Below, piece after piece: positions 8,470 to 14,334 of a DNA stretch of 53,756 nucleotides (the stretch's first letter is position 1; each line of letters opens with the position of its first letter). The stretch lies in NCBI GenBank assembly GCA_902783215.1, contig CACZQD010000066.1, positions 1-53,756 on the forward strand, written 5' to 3'. Source of the stretch: an uncultured Erysipelotrichaceae bacterium. GTDB lineage: Bacteria > Bacillota_I > Bacilli_A > RF39 > UBA660. A program made the translations under genes and the position numbers. A model generated the notes under the pieces. The model searched no databases. It saw only the letters and a list, made by a program, of their open reading frames with translations, and was not told the origin of the DNA.

Positions 8470-9234
8470 ATGAAAGCAATAATATTTAATTCAGGTCTTG
8501 GCAAGAGAATGGGTGAATTTACTAAAACTAATCATAAAAGCATGGTTAAACTATATAATGGAGAAACTATTTTAGAACGTCAAATTAGGATATTAGGCTC
8601 AAATGGAATTAAAGATTTTATTATTACAACAGGACCTTTTAAAAAAAAAAAAAAAAAAACTTGTTCTAAATTTACTGATTGTAATTTTGAATTTGTAAAC
8701 AATTCAATTTATGATAAAACTAATTATATATATTCTATGTTTTTGGCTCAGCACTTATTTAATGATGATAGTTTACTTCTTCATGGAGACTTAGTATTTG
8801 ATGAAGGATTAATTAAAGAAATAATAAATGATGATAACAAATCATTATGTTTAATAAATGAAGAAAAACAATTACCTCAAAAAGACTTTAAGGGAAGAGT
8901 ACAGAATGGTAGATTAAAAGAAGTATCTATCAATATCTTTGATGAGGATTGCTATTGTTTTCAACCACTTTATAAATTATCAAGACAAGATTTAGATAAA
9001 TGGGTTGATAAAGTAAATGAATTTGTAAAAGAAGGTAACACAGGAGTATATGCTGAAAATGCTTTAAATACTATTTTAGATGATATGAATATACGCGCTA
9101 AATCATATGTTAATCATTATATTGATGAAATAGATAATTTAGAAGATTATGAAAGAGTATCACAAGATATTGAAAAATTTGATCAGGGAGTAAGGAGTAA
9201 GGAAGATGCAAAAGTTTATCGAAAAAATATCTGA
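8470..9234 (+). CDS. Nucleotidyltransferase, probable phosphonate cytidylyltransferase (PntC/LicC-like)
   Basis: It has a Rossmann-type NTP transferase fold: NSGLGKRM (residues 7-14, GxGxRM), TKTNHKSMVKL with the conserved Lys, TILERQI, then LLLHGDLVFDE as the metal-binding Asp block. These are features of LicC (phosphocholine) and PntC (aminoethylphosphonate) cytidylyltransferases. In this operon it most likely makes CMP-hydroxyethylphosphonate. ATG 8470 has AGGTGA five bases upstream. Residues 58-63 are six lysines coded by part of a run of 19 A. A gain or loss of one or two A would shift the frame and inactivate the enzyme. The substrate is inferred from neighbours only. Confidence 0.8.
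   Translation: MKAIIFNSGLGKRMGEFTKTNHKSMVKLYNGETILERQIRILGSNGIKDFIITTGPFKKKKKKTCSKFTDCNFEFVNNSIYDKTNYIYSMFLAQHLFNDDSLLLHGDLVFDEGLIKEIINDDNKSLCLINEEKQLPQKDFKGRVQNGRLKEVSINIFDEDCYCFQPLYKLSRQDLDKWVDKVNEFVKEGNTGVYAENALNTILDDMNIRAKSYVNHYIDEIDNLEDYERVSQDIEKFDQGVRSKEDAKVYRKNI
8641..8659 (+). repeat. Homopolymer of 19 adenines inside the nucleotidyltransferase gene
   Basis: Nineteen consecutive A residues sit about 170 bases into the gene, encoding K58-K63 and the first base of T64. The frame is open as sequenced. Such tracts are prone to replication and transcription slippage, and the length makes a sequencing or assembly miscount possible. Confidence 0.9.
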
Positions 9235-10294
9235 TTTAAATAAAACTATTAATTTATCACAATACAACAATATTTTAGTTGTATGTGATAAATTTTTATT
9301 AGAATCACCAGTTATAAAATTGTTACAAAGCAGTAATATAAATATTCATTTTTTTACAGATTTTCAAGCCAATCCTAAGTATGAAGAAGTAGTTAAGGGA
9401 ATTAATTTATTCAACAGTAAACAATGTGAATTAATAATAGCTATTGGTGGAGGAAGTTCTATTGATGTAGCTAAATGTATTAAAGCATTTGCTAAATTAG
9501 ATAGTAAAAAAAATTATTTAGAACAAGAAATAATTGATGATAAAACTAATTTAATAGCTATACCAACAACAGCAGGAACTGGTAGTGAATCTACACATTT
9601 TGCCGTTGTTTATTACAACAATAAAAAGTACTCAGTAGCAAGTAATTACATTCTACCTAACTATGTAGTTTTAGATTCACAATTTTTAGTAAGTTTACCA
9701 CTATATCAAAAAAAATCAACCATGCTAGATGCCTTATGTCAAGGTATAGAATCATATTGGAGTGTTAATTCAACTGATGAAAGCAAAAAATATGCAAAAG
9801 AAGCAATTAAACTAGTATTAAAAAACTATGAACAATATATTAAGCAGAATGAATCGGTATATAATGATATCTTAAAAGCAGCAAATTATAGTGGTAGAGC
9901 TATAAATATAAGTAAAACAACCGCACCACATGCTATGAGTTATAAAATAACATCATTGTATGGTATCAGTCATGGACATTCAGTTGCACTTTGTTTGCCA
10001 TTTGTCTGGGAATATATGATACATAATATGAATTTAACTATAGATAAGAGAGGAAAAGAATATCTTAATCAAATATTTAACGATTTAGATAAATTATTTG
10101 AATGCCAAACACATGAACAATCAGTCAATAAATTTAAACAAATATTAAATAAAATTGATATCAATTGTAGTAATATAGTAAAAGAAGATGATTTAAATAT
10201 ATTAACATCTTCTGTAAATGTAGAACGTTTGAGTAATAATCCAGTAAGTTTAAATAAAGAAGAAACCAAGAAAATATATATGAAACTAATGTAA
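9206..10294 (+). CDS. phpC: Phosphonoacetaldehyde reductase (iron-type alcohol dehydrogenase family, PhpC-like)
   Basis: This group III (Fe-type) alcohol dehydrogenase is expected to reduce phosphonoacetaldehyde to 2-hydroxyethylphosphonate with NAD(P)H. The nucleotide-binding loop is IAIGGGSSIDVAK (about residues 80-92), followed by PTTAGTGSE and the metal region APHAMSYK...ISHGHSVALCLP. The usual DALTHAIE is DALCQGIESYWS here, so the second metal-ligand His is Gln. I believe this Gln form is typical of the phosphonoacetaldehyde reductase branch. AAGGAGTAAGGA gives a strong ribosome binding site; the gene overlaps the previous one by 29 bp. There is no phosphonate transaminase in the operon, so the alcohol and not aminoethylphosphonate is the predicted product. 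Confidence 0.85.
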   Translation: MQKFIEKISDLNKTINLSQYNNILVVCDKFLLESPVIKLLQSSNINIHFFTDFQANPKYEEVVKGINLFNSKQCELIIAIGGGSSIDVAKCIKAFAKLDSKKNYLEQEIIDDKTNLIAIPTTAGTGSESTHFAVVYYNNKKYSVASNYILPNYVVLDSQFLVSLPLYQKKSTMLDALCQGIESYWSVNSTDESKKYAKEAIKLVLKNYEQYIKQNESVYNDILKAANYSGRAINISKTTAPHAMSYKITSLYGISHGHSVALCLPFVWEYMIHNMNLTIDKRGKEYLNQIFNDLDKLFECQTHEQSVNKFKQILNKIDINCSNIVKEDDLNILTSSVNVERLSNNPVSLNKEETKKIYMKLM

Positions 10295-10315
10295 TTTTAT
10301 AGGGTGGTGTATGTT

Positions 10316-13009
10316 GTGAAAAAGAAAGTAAAAGTATCTATAATTGTACCAGTATACAATGTAGAAAAATATATAGAACGTTGTTTAATCTCTTTGATTA
10401 ATCAAACATTGGATAGCTATGAAATCATAGTTGTTAATGATGAAAGCCCTGATAATAGTCAACAAATTATAGATACATATGTTAAAAAGTATCCAAATAA
10501 AATAAAATCATATATAAAAAATAATGGTGGGCCCGGGGACGCTAGGAATTATGGTGTTAAGAAAGCTACTGGTGAATATATTGGTTTTGTTGATAGTGAT
10601 GATTGTATTAATGAAAATATGTTTGAATTAATGTACGAAAAAGGCAAAAAAGAAAACTCTGATGTTGTAGTATGTGACTATGCAACCTTTGATGAGGGAT
10701 CAATTCAAAACAAGAATATTTTTAATAATTTAGACAAGTTTCCAAATAACGTTGAAAATGAACCAACTATACTTTTTGATTGTAAACCATATATATGGAA
10801 TAAAATCTATAAAAGAAAGTGGTATGTCAAAAATAACTTTTCTTTTCCAATAAATCAATGGTTTGAAGATGATGCTGTAATCTATAATATTTTATATAGT
10901 GCAAATAAAATATCATCATTAGATGAAGTTTTATATTATTACTATAATACAAATAATTCTTCGATTACAAATACTATAAGCATGAAAATTTTTGATATTT
11001 TTAAAGCTACACAGAGTATTTTTGATTTTTATCAATCACACACAACTAAAAAAGAAGTTTTAGATGTAGCAGAGAGATTATGTCAAATACATATTTTTGT
11101 TCGTCTTAATTTTCTGATAAAAAAATCGACAGATAAGAAGTTAATGATAAAGTTTTATAAAAAAGCAAATAAGTTTTTTAATCAACATTTTCCAAAGTGG
11201 TCCAAGAATCCTTATTATAAACAAGTTTCCAAGAAAAATATATATTTAAGAATTAGACATATTCCTTGGTTAATGTATATCTATTTCTTAACACCAAAAA
11301 AGTTTAAATCATTTGTAAAATTGATTACTAAAAAGAAATCAAGACAAAGAAAAAGAAGTAAGAATTATATAAGTAAGGATAGACTTAGACAACTTCAGTT
11401 AATAGAATTAGATATATTAAAGGAAATAGATAAAGTTTGTAAAGATAATAATATTACATATTATTTGGGTGAAGGAACATTATTAGGCGCAATCAGACAT
11501 AAAGGATTTATACCATGGGATGATGATTTAGATATAGTTATGCCCAGAAAAGATTATATAAAGTTTTTAGAAATAGCAGATAAAAAATTATCATCAAAAT
11601 ATGAATTACTGAATGAACATAAAGATGATAATTATTATTTACCTTTTTCTAAAGTTATATCTTTAGATAAACACGGATTTATTAATAATTTAGATAAATT
11701 TTCAAATAATTACTCTGGACCATATGTTGATATTTTTCCACTGGATTATGTGGATACTATAAATAAAAAGAAAGTGGAAAGAAAATATCGAAAAATTAGA
11801 AAAATTAGGGATATGTTATTATTTAAAGTTGACTATTTTAAACCAAATACTAAAAAGAGAATTTTATATAAAATAGAATCTAACTATTATTCCAACAAAA
11901 AATTATATGATAAATTAAATAAAATAATTATTAATACAGATAGTTCAAATAAATATATGTGTAATTTTGCAAGTTCTTATCATCCAAAGAAACAACTCGT
12001 TCCAAAAGAAGTTTATGGTAAACCAAAATATATTCAATTTGAAGATACTTTGTTTCCTGTTCCTAATGATTCAGACAAATTGTTAACTATAATATATGGA
12101 GATTATATGAAACTTCCTCCAATCCAGCAACGCAAATCAAAGCATGGATTTTATGATGAAGTATCTGCATATAATATTGTGGAAACTAAGAAACAAGAAG
12201 ACGAAGAAATGGATATGTTATTAGAACAAGAAATGAGTCAATTGCACAATATAGAATTAAGTATTTTAAAAGAAATAGATAAGATATGTAAAAAACATAA
12301 AATAAATTATTATTTAGGAGAAGGTTCAATGTTAGGAGCAATAAGACATCATGGATTTATACCTTGGGATGATGATATTGATCTTTTAATGAAACGCAAT
12401 GATTATGAAAAATTTTTGAAGATTGCTCCTAAGGAAATCTCTAAAAATTATGAGATACAACATTCTTCTTTAATTGATAATTATTGGTCACCATTTATAA
12501 AAGTTCGCTATTTAAAAAAATGTAATTTTAAGCAAAAACATATTGAACATTTAACAGATCATAATGGTCCATTAATAGATATTTTTCCGTTGGATAATGT
12601 ACCAAAAAAGAATAGTTTGAAACAATTCATGCAAGCATTTACTATTAAACTTAATAGAGGTATGTTATCATATAAATTGAGACTTCGACAACCAAAAAAA
12701 ATAAAAGGATATATTGTTAAATTCTTATCTAATTTTGTTTCTGTGAATAGAATACATAAAACTTTGAATAAAACATTTATCAAGTATAATAATAAAAATA
12801 ACAAATACATTGTTAATTTAGGAAGTTATTATAGTTATAAGAAGCAAACACATCCTAAAAATTGGTATGGAAAGCCTAGAATAGTTTCGTTTGAAAAAAA
12901 TAAATATCCTATACCAAAAGAAGCAGAAAAAATATTATCAAGTGTTTATGGTAATTATATGGAGTTACCTCCAAAAAATAAAAGAATTATTAAACATCAT
13001 TTTGAATAA
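10316..13009 (+). CDS. Glycosyltransferase family 2 fused to two LicD phosphotransferase domains
   Basis: Three domains are seen in about 897 residues. Residues 5-330 are a GT-A family 2 glycosyltransferase (VSIIVPVYN, GGPGDARN, FVDSDD at about 91-96, basic tail). LicD domain 1 spans about 345-625, with GEGTLLGAIRHKGFIPWDDD near 383-404. LicD domain 2 spans about 640-895, with GEGSMLGAIRHHGFIPWDDD, its WDDD near residue 684. LicD proteins move phosphocholine or phosphonate groups from CMP carriers onto surface glycans, so this protein may add a sugar and decorate it twice. Both LicD copies keep the DDDxD core, so neither looks dead. GTG 10316 is chosen because AGGGTGGTG ends six bases upstream; GTG 10304 is the open-frame alternative. 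Last gene of the operon. Confidence 0.9.
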   Translation: MKKKVKVSIIVPVYNVEKYIERCLISLINQTLDSYEIIVVNDESPDNSQQIIDTYVKKYPNKIKSYIKNNGGPGDARNYGVKKATGEYIGFVDSDDCINENMFELMYEKGKKENSDVVVCDYATFDEGSIQNKNIFNNLDKFPNNVENEPTILFDCKPYIWNKIYKRKWYVKNNFSFPINQWFEDDAVIYNILYSANKISSLDEVLYYYYNTNNSSITNTISMKIFDIFKATQSIFDFYQSHTTKKEVLDVAERLCQIHIFVRLNFLIKKSTDKKLMIKFYKKANKFFNQHFPKWSKNPYYKQVSKKNIYLRIRHIPWLMYIYFLTPKKFKSFVKLITKKKSRQRKRSKNYISKDRLRQLQLIELDILKEIDKVCKDNNITYYLGEGTLLGAIRHKGFIPWDDDLDIVMPRKDYIKFLEIADKKLSSKYELLNEHKDDNYYLPFSKVISLDKHGFINNLDKFSNNYSGPYVDIFPLDYVDTINKKKVERKYRKIRKIRDMLLFKVDYFKPNTKKRILYKIESNYYSNKKLYDKLNKIIINTDSSNKYMCNFASSYHPKKQLVPKEVYGKPKYIQFEDTLFPVPNDSDKLLTIIYGDYMKLPPIQQRKSKHGFYDEVSAYNIVETKKQEDEEMDMLLEQEMSQLHNIELSILKEIDKICKKHKINYYLGEGSMLGAIRHHGFIPWDDDIDLLMKRNDYEKFLKIAPKEISKNYEIQHSSLIDNYWSPFIKVRYLKKCNFKQKHIEHLTDHNGPLIDIFPLDNVPKKNSLKQFMQAFTIKLNRGMLSYKLRLRQPKKIKGYIVKFLSNFVSVNRIHKTLNKTFIKYNNKNNKYIVNLGSYYSYKKQTHPKNWYGKPRIVSFEKNKYPIPKEAEKILSSVYGNYMELPPKNKRIIKHHFE

Positions 13010-13038
13010 GATTTATTCTTATTCTTTTTTTGAAATCA

Positions 13039-13064
13039 ACTTTTTGGGATATTTGCATACATTA
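13039..13064 (+). promoter_or_regulatory. Sporulation mother-cell type promoter (sigma-E/sigma-K-like) of cotE
   Basis: CATACATTA at 13056-13064 matches both the sigma-E -10 (CATACAnT) and the sigma-K -10 (CATAnnnTA). AC at 13039-13040, 15 bp upstream, fits the sigma-K -35. No good sigma-A pair is seen. The predicted start of transcription lies next to the ribosome binding site, leaving a very short leader. Confidence 0.5.
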
Positions 13065-13081
13065 AAATGAGGAGTGATATG

Positions 13082-13615
13082 ATGGCATCATATAAGGAAA
13101 TTGTTACAAAAGCTATTATCGGTAAAGGTAAAAAATATTTTAAAGATAACTATTCTTTAGAAGTTAATAATAAACCATCTACTATATTAGGGTGTTGGGT
13201 AATAAATCATAATTTTAAAGGATATAAAACAGGTGATAAAATAGGTGTGAATGGTAGTTATGATGTTAATATTTGGTATTCATATGATAATGATTCTAAA
13301 ACTATGGTAGCTAATAAAAAAATAGATTATAGTAATGAATTTTCAGTAAGAATAAGAGAAAACGCAGATTTAAATAGTGATACCGATATTATTGTTCGCC
13401 CTTTAAAACAACCAAGTTGTTCAGGAGTAAATATTGATGGAAATAAAATATCTTTTGATATAGAAAAAGAATTAGGAGTTGAAATAGTAGGGGAAACTAA
13501 AATGAAAATAGCTATTGAAGATGATGAAGATCCTTGGGATGAAATTGAAGATGAAGTTGATAAAAAAATAGAAGAAGATATCGATAATAGTGTTAATGAA
13601 GAGTATATTGATTAA
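13082..13615 (+). CDS. cotE: Outer spore coat morphogenetic protein CotE
   Basis: CotE organises the outer coat of Bacillus spores. This protein follows B. subtilis CotE closely: YKEIVTKAIIGKGKK near the start, KPSTILGCWVINH, YDVNIWYSYDNDSKT, QPSCSGVNIDGNKI, EIVGETKMKI, then a long Asp/Glu-rich tail (DDEDPWDEIEDEVDKKIEED). The length of 177 aa equals the family norm. ATG 13082 gives MASYKEI, matching the family N-terminus, with AGGAG seven bases upstream; ATG 13079 and ATG 13067 are less likely. It stands alone between the phosphonate operon and rpsP and has its own candidate sigma-E/K promoter. Its presence implies a sporulating or ancestrally sporulating Bacilli-like host. Confidence 0.93.
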   Translation: MASYKEIVTKAIIGKGKKYFKDNYSLEVNNKPSTILGCWVINHNFKGYKTGDKIGVNGSYDVNIWYSYDNDSKTMVANKKIDYSNEFSVRIRENADLNSDTDIIVRPLKQPSCSGVNIDGNKISFDIEKELGVEIVGETKMKIAIEDDEDPWDEIEDEVDKKIEEDIDNSVNEEYID

Positions 13616-13644
13616 TATACTTTTTAATTGTTAACAAAAAAAGG

Positions 13645-13673
13645 TTGACACGTCAAAAAAAATATGATAGAAT
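13645..13673 (+). promoter_or_regulatory. Sigma-A promoter of rpsP-khpA
   Basis: TTGACA (13645-13650), 17 bp, TAGAAT (13668-13673), with a short leader to GGAGGG and the rpsP ATG. Confidence 0.85.
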
Positions 13674-13698
13674 TGATTAAAGAAATGGAGGGAAATAC

Positions 13699-13980
13699 AT
13701 GGCTGTAAAATTAAGATTAAAAAGAATGGGAGCAAAAGGTAGACCATTTTATCGTATTGTAGCTGCAGATTCAAGAAGTCCAAGAGATGGTAAATTTATT
13801 GAGAAAATTGGTTATTATAACCCAACTGAAGATCCAGCAGTAACTAAAATTGATGAAGAATTAGCAATGAAATGGTTACGTAATGGTGCTATTCCAACAG
13901 ATACAGTTAGAAATTTATTTAGTAAAGAAGGAATTATGAAAAAATTCCATGAAGAAAAAATGAAGAAAGCTGGTGAGTAA
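13699..13980 (+). CDS. rpsP: 30S ribosomal protein S16
   Basis: S16 binds 16S rRNA and is needed for 30S assembly. The start MAVKLRLKRMGAKGRPFYRIV, then ADSRSPRDGKFIEKIGYYNP, is the near-invariant S16 signature; 93 residues is usual. TGGAGGGA lies upstream of the ATG. It is cotranscribed with khpA, whose start overlaps the rpsP stop. In Bacillus the block continues with rimM, trmD and rplS; here it ends after khpA. Confidence 0.98.
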   Translation: MAVKLRLKRMGAKGRPFYRIVAADSRSPRDGKFIEKIGYYNPTEDPAVTKIDEELAMKWLRNGAIPTDTVRNLFSKEGIMKKFHEEKMKKAGE

Positions 13981-14224
13981 GTTGGATTTAGTAGAATTAA
14001 CAAAAACATTAGTATCCAATTTAGTTAATGATAAAGATAGTGTACAAATTAACTTAATAGAAGAAGATAAAGTTAAAATTATTCAAGTATTAGTAAAAGA
14101 AGAAGATGTTGCCTCAGTTATAGGCAAAAGAGGTAGTATTGCAAATGCAATAAGAACTTTAGTACAAGCATCAGCTTACATCAACAAATTAGGCTCAGTA
14201 AGAGTTAATATTGATAGTTTATAA
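13973..14224 (+). CDS. khpA: KH-domain RNA-binding protein KhpA (YlqC)
   Basis: KhpA is a small one-domain KH protein that binds RNA, often with KhpB, and affects cell elongation and small-RNA regulation in Gram-positives. The KH core VIGKRGSIANAIRTLVQA (GxxG loop GKRG) and the position directly after rpsP identify it. Length 83 aa is normal. The start is unclear. GTG 13973 overlaps the rpsP stop. TTG 13982 would give MDLVELTK, close to the usual N-terminus, with GGTGAG four bases upstream. A clear terminator follows. Confidence 0.9.
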   Translation: MSKLDLVELTKTLVSNLVNDKDSVQINLIEEDKVKIIQVLVKEEDVASVIGKRGSIANAIRTLVQASAYINKLGSVRVNIDSL

Positions 14225-14250
14225 TGACATTTTTATGTCATTTTTATTTT
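14223..14250 (+). terminator. Intrinsic terminator after khpA
   Basis: AATGACAT (14223-14230) pairs perfectly with ATGTCATT (14235-14242) across TTTT, followed by a T-rich tail. The stem starts inside the khpA stop codon. Confidence 0.88.
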
Positions 14251-14278
14251 TTTTATAAAATGAGAAAAAAGTATTTAC

Positions 14279-14307
14279 TTGTCAAAATATATGTGATAAC
14301 ATATTAA
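14279..14307 (+). promoter_or_regulatory. Candidate sigma-A promoter of the lectin gene
   Basis: TTGTCA (14279-14284), 17 bp, TATTAA (14302-14307); a perfect AGGAGG (14321-14326) follows. Confidence 0.55.
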
Positions 14308-14334
14308 TGTAATGTAAGATAGGAGGTATAGAAA

